Assembly: GCF_023065955.2 (NCBI RefSeq)
Contig: NW_026622930.1
Coordinates: forward strand, 21,367,449 to 21,431,448
Direction of reading: 5' to 3'
DNA from: Ursus arctos
Taxonomy: Eukaryota; Chordata; Mammalia; Carnivora; Ursidae
Length of the DNA stretch: 64,000 nucleotides
Below the pieces are notes generated by a model that was given only the letters and a program-made list of their open reading frames with translations, made no database searches and was not told where the DNA came from. A program made the translations under genes and the position numbers. Numbering within the stretch: position 1 is the first letter of the stretch; each line of letters opens with the position of its first letter. Shown one piece after another: positions 22,766 to 33,569 of the stretch.

Positions 22766-22769
22766 GCCA

Positions 22770-22925
22770 TTTCCTCCATGACCTTATAGTCTCCATGCCT
22801 CAGTTTCCTCTGTATAAAATAAGGATAAGTAATAACTTTAATCTCATTGGCATTTAAGGATTAAATGAGACAAAACATGTAAAATTCTGATAATGCCAAG
22901 TACATAGAAAATACTCAAGTAAATG
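22770..22925 (+). mobile_element. MIR SINE
   Basis: 'TCTCCATGCCTCAGTTTCCT', 'CTGTATAAAATAAGGATAAG', 'AAGGATTAAATGAGACAAAA' and 'GCCAAGTACATAGAAAATAC' match MIR in sense. It lies within a few bases of an oppositely oriented MIR. Confidence 0.88.
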
Positions 22926-23424
22926 TTAGTTGCATGACCGCACTAGAGTGAAATAACATATCTGCTGGAAGTTCTGCCGCTTGTGTTGTCTGTCCTGGTA
23001 ATCCATCCATTTGCACTTTGAACTTCTTTTCTTGCAGTAGCGTTTCTTGCAATAAGACAGCTGACCTATCCACAAACACTTTCTTGGGATCAAAAGCTCA
23101 GATCAGCTAGCTGGTGCATGGGGCTACAGATAAAAATAGAATAAAGTAAAACCTAAATGGCCCACACTAAACCCACATTCATAGCTGCAGTTTTATAACA
23201 ATATGCTGTATTCAGCCAAAAAAAAAAAAATCCTATAAAAAGAATGCTGTTTAGCAACAGGCTCTTTGAGAAGTATCTGTTTAGTTAAAACCATAGCTTT
23301 CTAAATGGGTTAGCAAATTCAGGACCAACATAAGAAAACCTGTGAATGTGCATTCCTGTGAGGATTTCTAGGATATGAGGTCATCTGCCTCATCTTTGCT
23401 TTCCCGTATGTTTAGGCAGTTACC
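22926..23424. other. single-copy stretch, no gene recognised
   Basis: No family recognised. An A-run of about 13 lies at 23218-23230. Confidence 0.45.
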
Positions 23425-23795
23425 ATTTCAAATCTTACTTGGGAATACTACTCAGCAACAAAGAGGAAGGAACTATTGACACATGCGACAATATAGATGA
23501 GTTTTAAAATAATTATGCCCAGTGAAAGAAGTCAGACAAAAATAGGGCAGTGTGTATGATACCATTTATATACAATTCTAGAAAAATGAAGATTAATCTA
23601 TAGTGACACAAAGTAGATAAGTAGTTGCCTCCATACAGGGTGGGGATGAGGGGAGCATTACAAAGAGGCATAAGGAAACTTCTGGAGGGTGATGGTTTCA
23701 CAAGTGTATCAAGACTTACCAAAACTTATCAAACTATACACTTTAAATATGTGTTTATTACACTTCAATTATATCTCAATAAAGCTGTTTAAAAA
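23425..23795 (+). mobile_element. L1M LINE 3'-end fragment
   Basis: Sense L1 3' sequence: 'GGAATACTACTCAGCAACAA', 'GAAAGAAGTCAGACAAAAAT', 'GGTGATGGTTTCACAAGTGT', 'AAACTATACACTTTAAATAT' and 'CAATTATATCTCAATAAAGC'. Confidence 0.93.
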
Positions 23796-23873
23796 TGTCA
23801 TAGGATACTTTAAAAGATTCTTTTTAAATATTGTAACTTTATTATTTTTCCTTTAAATCTGTTGTCGATTCTT

Positions 23874-24055
23874 TTTTTAAAAAGATTTTATTTATTTATT
23901 TGAGAGACAGAGAGAGAGAGATAGCAACAGAGAGCACAAGCAGGGTAGAGAGGGAGAAGCAGGGAGCCCGATGTGGGGCTTGATCCCAGGACGCTGGGAT
24001 CATGACCTGAGCTGCAGGCAGATGTTTCACCAGCTGAACTACCCAGGTGTCCCTA
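23874..24055 (-). mobile_element. SINEC carnivore SINE
   Basis: Reverse orientation: a T-rich tail, GA repeats, 'GTGGGGCTTGATCCCAGGAC', and an end at 'CTACCCAGGTGTCCC'. Flanked by a 12-bp duplication with one mismatch, TTGTCGATTCTT (23862-23873) / TTGTAGATTCTT (24056-24067). Confidence 0.96.
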
Positions 24056-24249
24056 TTGTAGATTCTTATTTGAGAGAATTTTGTGTTTTCTGGTAACCTC
24101 AAACTTCTGAGTTGATGTTAGAATTAGCTATCAGATTTCACTTATTCACTTATACTCACATTTGTACCCTCCAACCCCCACACACATACATACACAAACC
24201 TGTTAACTGCACTGAAAGTATATGTTAATTTTGGAAGAAAAGACATTTT

Positions 24250-25135
24250 TATGTTATTGAGTATCATGAACCATGAATATGGTATATCTCCATTTATTTA
24301 GATCTCCTTTAATTGTCTTTCAATAGTTTTACAATTTTCTCCATAGGTCTTGTGCTTTTCTAATTATTTATAATCGTATTACTATTGAAAGGGTATTATT
24401 TTTGAAAAATAATTTTTCTGTTGAAAGTTTATAAAAATGCAACTGGTTTTTATACACTGATTTTTACGCCAGTACTCTTTTATTAATCCTTTTAGATTCT
24501 GTTGATTCTTTCAGGTTATCTATGTAGCTAATGAAAGCATCTGTGAATATTATGAGTATTTACACATTTTTTTGGCTGATTCTCATGACTTTCATTTCTT
24601 TCTCTTGCCTTAATGTTTGGGCTGGGTTCTTTAATAAAATGATGAATATAAATGCTGATGATTTCTTTTCTTCTTACTCTTATTCCTAATCTTAAAGGAA
24701 ATGATTTCAGTACTTTATCATTGAGTATGAATTTACTTTGTAGAAAGATTTTGAATCACAGATTCAATTTTTAAAAAGTTATAGGACTACTAATTTTCCG
24801 TTTCTTCATTAGTCAGTTTTGCTAAGTTACATTTTCTTAGCATTTGTTTTCAAATTTGTTGGCGTAAAGTTGGTCATGAAAGTCTTTTACTATCTTTGAA
24901 ATATCTGCAGCATTTTAGGTTATATCTATTTTCTTCTTCGTTTTGCTTATGAAAGCAAATTTTTTCTTGACAAACCTTGACAGTTTTTTACTGATTTTAG
25001 AAGTTTGTAAGAATTTCTACCTAATGTTAAAGTTTTATAAGTTTATAAGAATTAATAAAATGAAGTTTATAAGAATTTTATAATTGTAGGATAACTTTTT
25101 ATTTGCAGGTTATTTCCATTATATATGTGTTCTAA
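24250..25135 (-). mobile_element. L1M LINE ORF2-region fragment
   Basis: Antisense L1: 'ATCATGAACCATGAATATGG', 'TTCAATAGTTTTACAATTTT', 'GATTCTGTTGATTCTTTCAG' and 'TTTGGGCTGGGTTC'. It is strongly decayed. It also contains a 14-base direct repeat AGTTTATAAGAATT at 25040-25053 and 25064-25077. Confidence 0.8.
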
Positions 25136-25399
25136 ATCTGAACTAATATTTTTTGCCTTCTCTCCTACTATTATGGATAAACTGTGCTCAAAGCTATGTC
25201 TGACTTCTTCATTTTTGCATTATATTTTATTCTTTACTCCTACTCAAAGATACTGGCCTGACAATTCTCCTTTCTTTCCCTACATCATCATATTTCCCCC
25301 TTGTTACTGGAACATTTCCATCAATGTAAAATATGCCATTATTTTTTCATCTTACAACAACAATAACAACAAATAGCATCCTCTTGACTTCACTGTTTT

Positions 25400-25985
25400 T
25401 TTTCCAGCTGCTGCTCTATTTCTGTTCTTTTGCAGCAAAACTCTTTTAAAAAGCTGTCTGCGCTTGCTGTTTCCAATGTGTCTTCTCATTTTTTTTTTCT
25501 TGAACTCAGTCAAATCAGGCTTCTGCACCAACCACTGCTCTGAAACTCCTTTCTTCTGGTCACCACATTGCTGAAATGTTGTTGCCATCTCTTAGTCCTT
25601 TTCTTAGTTGCCTGATTAGTAGCATTTGACACAGCTTGCTTATTCTCTCCTTTGCAACACTTTTCTTCCATTAGCTTCCAGTACACCATATCCAGCTGGT
25701 ACCCCCACTGTATTTCTGGCTATTGCCTTTCAGTCTCTTTTTCTGGTTCCTCTCTTATCGTCACCATCTAAAATTTTAACTCTCTGATTAAAATAGCTTA
25801 ATCTTTGGACTTTGGAACTTTCTTTTATCTATACCACCTTTTGGTGATTATCATCTAGTATCTTTGCTCAAAATATCATCTATATTCTAATGACTCCAAA
25901 ATTGTATCTCCATCTTATATCTTTCTTCAGCACACCATTGTTAACTCTACTTTCTATGTGGACACCATGAACCTTCAATATGGCT
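25400..25985 (+). mobile_element. L2 LINE, RT-region relic
   Basis: Sense L2: 'AGTAGCATTTGACACAGCTT', 'CTTCCATTAGCTTCCAGTAC', 'CTGGTTCCTCTCTTATCGTC', then 'TATATTCTAATGACTCCAAA'. The codons at 25883-25894 sit where L2 encodes the reverse-transcriptase YADD box and now read Y-S-N-D, so it is catalytically dead. Confidence 0.8.
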
Positions 25986-27280
25986 GGTGGACAAAGTGAC
26001 ACTTAGGGTTTTTAGAAGTCAAAACCAGTTCAAAGCCAGTGCCTAATAACTCCTGAACTATCTGAGTATCCTTTTTCCTATAGTACAGTCATACTAATAA
26101 ATGCCTACAGTGGAAAAGGATCAAGAGAAATTTATAGTATATATATATGTGGCAGAGTAGCAGGCTGTACCCTCAAATGAAACTAACCTCTCCCTTTAAT
26201 GAAAGGGTTCTGGACTTATGCACGGAAACTGGGAGAGAGGCATTGTGTCAAGTCACGTCTGGTTTCTAACAGCCTGAAAATTATTATTTTATAGATCAAG
26301 TAACATTTTAGTAAGCTGTCTATGTATTTCATTCCTAGAGACACTGTCATTAATTTGCCACTGCCAAAGATATCTACAAGACAGAATATACTGATTACCA
26401 GTTTATTCCTTCCCCCATTATGGTAAATGTATCCACATTGCTTTTGTCACTTGGGCAATGACACTTGACCTCTGTAACTATAGGATCTCACTGAAAATCA
26501 GGAGAACATCTCAATGGCAGCATCTTCCATTTTCATACCTTTCCTACAGAGAACACCAACCAGAGAGCTTTCTCAAGATTCTGGTCCTCCTTCACCAATG
26601 TAAAGTGAGTGTCCTTTAAGCTGTCTCAGTGAATGTAGCACAGGTTGAGGGTAGTAGTGAGGTGGAAATGCAGGTCACATATGATAAATCTGCTGTAACA
26701 CTCTTATTTCTTCAAGCCTTCTGGATCTGTTCTGCATTTTGCCAGGGATGTTCTGGCATCTTGATCTCATTAAATAAATGCAGGCTATCAAAAAGTCAAG
26801 GGTCACTCAACCAGAATAAGCTATTAGAACCACTTCTAATCAATATATTAAGCCCATAAACACTCATCAATACATCAAAACCAATACTTCTTGTGCTTTC
26901 CAGAATTCTATTCCATCCTCCTTGGTCTAACATCCTTAGAATCCATTTGGAGTATTCCCTATCTTCTCTCTGTAATTGTTCCGATGCACTGAGAGAATCC
27001 ATCTCACCACAGTCCTTGTTACCTGTAATGCCACAGTAGCTGAAAGGCCATAGCCATTTAGTTTCCCAAGGACCTACTTCAGTGGGCAACTTACCACAAG
27101 CAATCACACATAATGCTTTGATTAATCATATGCCAGTGAATGTCATGGATCACCAACAATCCATTTCCCATTAACAAAGAGCTCGACACTCATGCAAACC
27201 CACAAAATGACCAAATTAAGCCCAATATACTATGTTTGATAGTCTGTTTCACAGGACTGTTCCTAGTACCAATATCTTTA
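25986..27280 (-). mobile_element. possible ERVL/MaLR internal-region remnant
   Basis: Tentative. On the minus strand the sequence abutting 27281 reads like a MaLR/ERVL junction with a 'TTGGTACTAGG' motif just inside the LTR. A 103-codon minus frame at 26796-27107 has no protein I recognise. No intact retroviral domain is visible. It may instead be single-copy DNA. Confidence 0.35.
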
Positions 27281-27720
27281 TGTCAGGGTCCATAGAAAAC
27301 AAAGCATAGCAGCGTTTTGAACAGAAATGAATTGATTGAATGAATTAGTAACTATGACTAAAATTAGTATCTATATACCAGGAAAAGAAAAAAGAGCAAA
27401 AAAGAGAGGCCATGAGGGAGAGAGGGAGAATGAGGGGAACAGAAAGAACACTAGGGTGTCTCAGAGGTAGCAATTGCTGGAAGCAGCCATTCCCTTAGGG
27501 CTGGGAGAGAGCAAGAGGGAGAGGTTGGAAATTTTAAACCCCAGGAGCTGGGAGGAAGGGCCTGTGGTGCTGGAAGTCAGGCTTCTGACTAAGTCGCTGT
27601 GCTTAGCTGGTGCTGACATCCTTAGTGGGGGGAGGCGTGTGATGAGGATGTTTCTACCAACATCAGAATGATTAAAACTAGATTCAGCTGCTGTTACTGA
27701 AAGGGTCTGCTGCTATCAAG
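27281..27720 (-). mobile_element. possible LTR of an old endogenous retroelement
   Basis: It begins with TGTCAGGGTCCATAG (TG...CA polarity on the minus strand). It is purine-rich and continues the putative internal region to its left. The right edge is unclear. Family assignment is inference. Confidence 0.35.
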
Positions 27721-27877
27721 ATGAAAGCATTGCTAGGGGGACGCTCACAGAAGTAAGAACAGGCAGGAAGCCAACAGGAAACCTACGGCACACAGTTTGT
27801 GATAATTTGAGGCTCGTTCTTATCTTGCAATCAAACTACACCTAAAAAAGTTATAGCATAGAAAATCACTGGTAGGG

Positions 27878-28063
27878 GGACGCCTGGGTGGCTCAGTCGG
27901 TTAAGCGTCTGCCTTCAGCTCAGGTCATGGTCCCAGGGTCCTGGGATGGAGGACCACATTGGGCTCCCTGCTTAGCGGGAAGCCTGCTTCTCCCTCTCCC
28001 ACTCCCCCTGCTTCTGTTCCCTCTCTCGCTGTCTCTGTCTCTGTCAAATAAATAAATAAAATC

Positions 28064-28111
<48 letters not shown>

Positions 28112-28122
28112 AATCTTTAAAA
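27878..28122 (+). mobile_element. SINEC SINE with expanded TAAA tail
   Basis: Head 'GGACGCCTGGGTGGCTCAGT', box-B region altered to 'GGGATGGAGGACCAC', a CT-rich middle and an exceptionally long tail. Flanked by a perfect 16-bp duplication AAAATCACTGGTAGGG (27862-27877 and 28123-28138), so it is a recent insertion. Confidence 0.98.
28040..28113. repeat. (TAAA)n microsatellite in SINE tail
   Basis: About 17 TAAA units, broken once by 'AATCTTAAA', grown from the SINEC tail. Such tails are commonly length-polymorphic. Confidence 0.97.
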
Positions 28123-28138
28123 AAAATCACTGGTAGGG

Positions 28139-28674
28139 CCTCATAAAGACTAAATTCTTAAAAACAAGAGAAAATAGCACACATACAATATAGACAAAAG
28201 AGTGGTAAAAGATGTTGCCTTTCCATTTGTCTCACTTTGCAGGCATGTGTAAGAGCAAAGCATTTGTATACAAGCGAAATGTTTGGGTTCATCCTTATGG
28301 TCACACAATTTAAATTTGTTTCTGTAATTTTTTTCTTAAGAAGAAAGTGTCAAGAAAATTAGTGAGCATATAATGTCAAAATATCATCTTTTATGTGTAT
28401 TTATTTGGTATATTTTTGGGTGAACAAGATGTTATTCTGAAAACAAAGGAGTTGTTCAAAATGTGGCTTAATTTTTCAAGAGCTATAATGGTGAAGAGTG
28501 GCTAAATGAATGGTTATTATGTAAAGTAAGTTTTCACTTGAGATTTAAGTGTGACTCCTAGAAAGCGAGAAGTAAAGCTGCCTTATTTTCAGGTCACAAC
28601 TTGGTTTATCTTGAAAATTTTAAGAAATGTCCTGTAAAATTGTTTACTAATGTGAATTTAGCAAAGTCATAGAA
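28139..28674. other. single-copy stretch, no gene recognised
   Basis: AT-rich sequence with no feature recognised. Confidence 0.45.
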
Positions 28675-29620
28675 TGCTGGCCAGTGCACAAAAATCAATT
28701 GTATTCCTATAAGTAAGCAATAAACAATGGAAATTGAAATGTAAAAAGTATCATTTGTAATAGCAATAAAAGTCTGAAATACTTAGGAATAAATTTATAA
28801 AATATGTGCAAGACACACACTTTAAACTGTGATGCAATGTAAACCACAATATTTGCTGAAAAGTATTACATATAATATTAATATTAAACGTATTTAATAA
28901 TTAAACTCACATTAAATTAATATAATATTTAGCCTAACAAATTATATGCTTTAATAGAAAATATTGTGTCTCATGAAAAAATTGCTATCAAAGGAATGTA
29001 AAATAAAACCACAAGTAGATACTATAGGTACAAAATAATGGCTAAAATAAAAAATACTGATAATACCAAGTGTTGACAAGGATGTGGTACAACTAAAATG
29101 CTCATACATTGCTTGTGAGAATGAAAAGTGATTACAGCCACTTTGGCAAACAACTTTGCAGGTTCCTAAAAAACACCCACCATATGACCCACCAGTCCCA
29201 CTCCTAGGTATCCAAAGAAATGAAAACATATGTCCACATGATTGTACAGGAATATTCATAGGAAAGTTGCCCATAATAGCCAAGAACTAGGAACAAATCA
29301 AATGCCCTCAAAAGCATTATGTTAGATTAAAGAAGCCAAGCATGGAAGACTGTATGATTGCATTTATATGAAATCGAGAAAACTATAGAAACCATAGTCA
29401 AAACTATAGAAAGCAGACCTGTAGGTTTTAGGGTCTGGAGTTGGAAGAGAGGATTAACTTCAAGAGGAGAACTTTTTGTTGTGACAGAAATATCCTGAAT
29501 CACAATTATGTGTGGCATTTATACAACTGTGTGCGTTTATCTATTCTCATCAGATTGCTCACTTAAGATTGGTGAATGTTATTGTATGTAAATTGCACCT
29601 CAAAAAGCTGATTTTTAAAA
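28675..29620 (+). mobile_element. L1M LINE 3' region, about 0.95 kb
   Basis: Sense L1: 'AAAATCAATTGTATTCCTAT', 'GAAATACTTAGGAATAAATT', 'AGTGTTGACAAGGATGTGGT', 'CCAGTCCCACTCCTAGGTAT', 'GCCCATAATAGCCAAGAACT' and 'ATTGTATGTAAATTGCACCT'. ORF2 is broken by many stops and an AT-rich gap near 28800-28980. Confidence 0.92.
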
Positions 29621-30189
29621 AATTTTCAAAAGAAAACTAAAGTGTCTTTCATGAAACTGAGAGTAATTTATACTTTCACAAGGAATGCAGCCTCGTGTGT
29701 CTCCTTACTTCCCGAGGAGGCAAAGTGAAAGAGAAGGGAATGCTCACATTTCCCCTTAGCTTAGGGGAATATAACCATGAAATGTAATTTCTTGTGTTCA
29801 TTCTCCAAGGAAGTAAGGCTATCTTCAAGTGTGATTTTTTGTGTGCTTTTGGAACGTGTCTTAGACTCTTTATTAAAACCTCTTATTAAAAATATTGTTG
29901 GTTTTCTTCTCACTTGATATTTTGTAACCGGAGTGTCATTTATTAGTGACTATGCAGCTATTCTGTTGGTTGTCATTGAGGAAAGCATATTCTCTAAAAA
30001 AAAAAGCTCTATTCTATTACTTCAATATGCATATGTCAGAAATGAAGAAAATACACCTTGTTTTATTTTGTTGTTATGATTATGAAGTTAATGGAAACCT
30101 TTAAATTTATCATATGATCTCTTAGAGGAATGCTTATTTTAAAAGAGGAGTGGCATTTGCCTAGCTTTATGAGCTCTGCTGGAATGTTA
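29621..30189. other. single-copy stretch, no gene recognised
   Basis: No repeat family or exon recognised. Confidence 0.45.
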
Positions 30190-30395
30190 TATACATTATT
30201 TTAATGTAACTTAATCTCGACACAATTCAGAGAGTAGGTATTATTCCACTTTTTTTTTTTAATATGAGAAACTGAGGCTAAGAAAGGCCGACTTGCTCGA
30301 GTTCACAAAGCCATTTACAGGCAGAGTTGGGATAAAAGCCAAATCTGTGTCTCAGGATTCGAAGGTCATGCTCTTTTTATCCCAGTATACACTGC
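30190..30395 (-). mobile_element. MIR SINE
   Basis: 'TAGGTATTATTCCACTTTTT', 'GAGAAACTGAGGCTAAGAAA', 'GACTTGCTCGAGTTCACAAA' and 'AGTTGGGATAAAAGCCAAAT' are reverse MIR landmarks, with a T-run inserted at 30250-30261. Confidence 0.85.
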
Positions 30396-30675
30396 CTCCA
30401 AAACTAAGGAAGCAAATGATGGAGGAGAGGAGAAGAGTGAATGTTCGGGGGATAGTAAACATTTGTGAGATTCAGAACACAGGTCTGCTCCTTAGCCTGA
30501 GAAAGCCTAGGTGTTCTGAGACCTGGCCTCCAGCATTCTCCGTAGCAGGAAACAGCAGTGTGTGTGCGGTAACAATTAAATCAGGGTCCTTGAGGATAGA
30601 CCAAGGATTGATATAGAGGTGTACACGTATGGATCTGGGTATGTAACCGTGCATATACGTGCACATAAACACTGT

Positions 30676-31045
30676 GGGAGTCTGCTTTGGCTGTTATAAT
30701 AAAATACCATACACAGCGTGGCTTGAACAGCAGACATCTATTTTTCACAGTTCTGGAGGCCGAAAGTCAAAGATAAGGGTGCCAGCCTGGTCAGGTTCTG
30801 GTGAGAACCCTCTTCCTGGCTTGTGACACCTGTCTCCTCTTTGTGTCCTCACATGGTGGAGAGAGAGTGAGCTCTGGTCTTTCTGCCTCTTCTTATAAGG
30901 ACACTGATCTCCTCCTAAGGATGGGCTCTACCGTCATGAATTCTTCCAGACCAAATTATCTCCCAATAACCCCAAATATCATCACACTGGGGGCTAGGGC
31001 TTCAACATATGAATTGTGGGGGAACACAAGCATTCAGTCCAAAGG

Positions 31046-31046
<1 letters not shown>
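30676..31046 (-). mobile_element. MLT1-like MaLR LTR
   Basis: Reverse MaLR-type LTR: 'CTTTGGCTGTTATAATAAAA', 'TTTTTCACAGTTCTGGAGGC', 'CTTCTTATAAGGACACTGAT', 'CTAGGGCTTCAACATATGAA' and 'ACACAAGCATTCAGTCCA'. It is nearly full length and non-coding. Confidence 0.85.

Positions 31047-31047
<1 letters not shown>

Positions 31048-31098
<51 letters not shown>
31048..31098. repeat. (AC)n microsatellite
   Basis: About 25 uninterrupted AC units between the MLT1 LTR and a MER20 fragment. Long perfect dinucleotide runs are usually polymorphic. Frames crossing it are spurious. Confidence 0.99.
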
Positions 31099-31141
31099 AG
31101 CTGATTCTAATGTGCAGCCAAGGTTTTGAACCATTGCTTTC
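31099..31141. mobile_element. MER20 3'-end fragment
   Basis: 'CCAGCTGATTCTAATGTGCA' then 'GGTTTTGAACCATTG' matches the end of a hAT-Charlie MER20 element. Confidence 0.55.
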
Positions 31142-31144
31142 GAA

Positions 31145-31321
31145 CAGTGCCTCTCAAGCTTCCGCGTGCATTGAAACCACCTGGAGAACTTGTTAATCAA
31201 TGTACTGATGGGCACCACCCCCAGAGTTTCTGACTCTCTAGGTTTCAGGTGGGGCTCCAGACTTTGCATTTCTACCGTGTCTCCAGGTCATGCTTATGTC
31301 GTGATCTTACTTTGAGAACTG
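31145..31321 (+). mobile_element. MER20 hAT DNA transposon
   Basis: 'CAGTGCCTCTCAAGCTTCCG', 'AAACCACCTGGAGAACTTGT', 'CACCCCCAGAGTTTCTGACT' and an end at 'CTTACTTTGAGAACTG'. Imperfect 8-bp duplication CTTTCGAA (31137-31144) / TTTTAGAA (31322-31329). Non-autonomous. Confidence 0.88.
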
Positions 31322-31424
31322 TTTTAGAAGTTGCTGGCCTCTGGTGTACACAAGCTGGTAGAAATTAAGTGTAACTACTTTTAATCAACTCCTGAGTTCA
31401 GGAATTCCATCCACGCAAATTCTC

Positions 31425-32270
31425 TTATTTGATCAACAAGTATTTGTTGAGTGCCTAGTAACATCTAGGTCTTCTGTTAGGTTCAGGGGATACACTAGGG
31501 AATAAGGCAGACAGAAACCCTGCTCTCTGGGGCTTCTATTCTCTTGGAACCCAAGGCTGTGTGAGTCACTCCTTTGCATTTCTAATGCACTACTCGCTTT
31601 GCTATGTAAGTATTTATCTCCCCATTTACGGTGGGAGGGACTGTATCGTCGTTCATTCATTCTTTCGTTAATGTGCCAGACTTGCTTGCTAACGAGATCC
31701 AAAGTAAAAACCATAGTCCTCATCCTCAGGAAATTCCCTGGGTAGCAGTGAAGACAACAAACGGAAAAGGACAAGCCATAGCAATAAATGTGAGAGAGGC
31801 TGTAGAAGATGCTATTACCAAATATCTCCCTGGCCGGGACACCTTTTCCTCAGCTGCTGCCAATGCTAAGCTAATGCCTTACACCTGCCACCTGTTTTGG
31901 ACCTTGGCCCCGGCTAATGGAAACCACCTGGCCTGGAGACTGTTGAGAAGTTACCGCCTACCTATTTACTTCTTGGAGTAAGAATAGACTTCAGCCAGGG
32001 GAAGAAGATGGGGGGAAGCAACGAAGTCAAAAGAATCTGGGGAAAGGACCCACATGTGGCGAATGTAACTGGGACATGCTAGGAGGGTGTGAGCTCTGGG
32101 AGGTGAGCCTGGACGGTACAGACGATGAATGCTTTTGAATGATATAGGCAGCCATTTCATGCTGTCTTCAGGATTTTAAATGGGTGAGTGGCATGGTCAG
32201 ATTTCCATTTTAAAACCATTACTGTGGCTTGAAGGAGGAATTGGGGGACGGGGGAGGTGAGATTGGAGGC
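31425..32270 (-). mobile_element. L2 LINE 3' region
   Basis: It starts 'GATCAACAAGTATTTGTTGA' with 'GGATACACTAGGGAATAAGG', and ends with 'GCAGCCATTTCATGCTGTCT' and 'GAGTGGCATGGTCAGATTTC', all antisense L2. The middle (about 31830-31985) does not match L2 and may be a later insertion of unknown type. Confidence 0.7.
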
Positions 32271-32277
32271 ACCGAGT

Positions 32278-32520
32278 TAGTGGCTAACTGTTTTGGCTCT
32301 GAAGTCAGACTTCCTGGGTTTGAATCCTTGATCTTCCTCTTATAATCTGTAATACATTGGTTAAAATATGTAATTTCTCAGTGCCCTCAGTTTCCTTACG
32401 TTGGAATTAAAGGTAGAATTTACTCTCTAAGGTCGTGAGGAGAAGAAATTAATCAAAGCATGTAATGTACTTAGAACAGTGCCTGGCTCATAGAAAGTGC
32501 TTGGTGCTGGCTGTTATTTA
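32278..32520 (+). mobile_element. MIR SINE, near full length
   Basis: 'TGGCTCTGAAGTCAGACTTC', 'CTGGGTTTGAATCCTTGATC', 'AATTAATCAAAGCATGTAAT' and 'AGAACAGTGCCTGGCTCATA' give a near-complete MIR inserted into the L2. Confidence 0.92.
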
Positions 32521-32559
32521 CTGTTTTCTTATTACTATTAGTAGTAGTAGCAGAAGTAG

Positions 32560-32880
32560 CACAAGGAACGCAGCAGTGATGGCGGTAGTCTGTTCAGGTG
32601 AGAAAGGATTGGAAGCTAAACTAGGAAAGCAGCACTGGGGGTAGAGGGGGAAGAATTTTGTATAATATTTAGGTTTCAAGTCTTGGTAACAGTTTGAACT
32701 TAGAAGTGGATGAAAATACAGGTTGGGCTCCTGGTTAGATATTCAGTGTTGCCATTTCCTGAGATGGGGCTCCCAGGAGGAGATGCTGATTTTAATGGGG
32801 AAGTTGGAGTTTAGTGTATTTTTCATCTGAAATACATTTGCTGCATCCTTGGGGAAATTCCCGTATGTTGTAACAGAGGT
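32560..32880 (-). mobile_element. L2 LINE, continuation after the MIR
   Basis: 'GGCGGTAGTCTGTTCAGGTG', 'TTGCCATTTCCTGAGATGGG' and 'GGGGAAGTTGGAGTTTAGTG' continue the antisense L2 consensus from before the MIR. Confidence 0.65.
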
Positions 32881-33569
32881 TATACACGTCTGACATCAGG
32901 GAGACAGACCAACTTAGCCTCGAGATAACTATTTGATAGTCAAGAGTATAACTGTCGTATCTATCTAGTGCCCCGAATATTTTTAAATTAGTTGAGAAAA
33001 TAATTAGAAAAAATGAGGGCAAGAAACAGGTTTTAAAAGATGTCAAGCAGAAGATGAGGATGGAGGTTTCAGGATCTAGCCCCCACCCCAAAAAAAAGTA
33101 ATAGAAAAAATGCAGCCTTGGGAAGAACACAAGGTACACCAGAACTCTTAAATAGAACCAATAATGTCCACCAGGTCTGTAAAACTACAAAAGTACACTC
33201 ACCTTGTCTAGGCAATGTCTGCAATTCCCAGACCACAGAGGGAATAGAGAGTATAAAAGGAGGCATTTTTACCTTTAAAGTTACAGGTGACATTCCAGGT
33301 GCAAGGTGAGGAAAATATCACATGTTCTCTTTGATGAATTTTCTTTTAACGCTGGGGCCTAAGCTAAAGTCATTCCACAGTGTGTAATGCTAGCTCTGTT
33401 AGAAAAGCTGGCTGTTTTAGATGTTTTCTTAAAAAAAAAAAAAAAAAAAAAACCCTGAGAGCAGGGCATCATAGAAGGCTACAGTGATCTAGAAATGAGC
33501 AAGTTAGAAAAAAATCAAAAAGAGGTAGGTAGAATAGTTCTAGGATCAAGAGTTCCCATTCCCCTGCCA
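32881..33569. other. single-copy stretch with A-run
   Basis: No family recognised. A 22-base A-run lies at 33431-33452. A TATAAAAGG motif occurs at 33252-33260 without supporting promoter elements. Confidence 0.45.

Noticed and set aside
30801..31269. 131- and 91-codon overlapping frames
   Set aside because: They run through an MLT1 LTR and the (AC)n repeat (HTHTHT / CVCVCV translations).
33252..33260. TATAAAAGG as a promoter
   Set aside because: Isolated motif with no CCAAT or GC box, no donor site and no transcript evidence.
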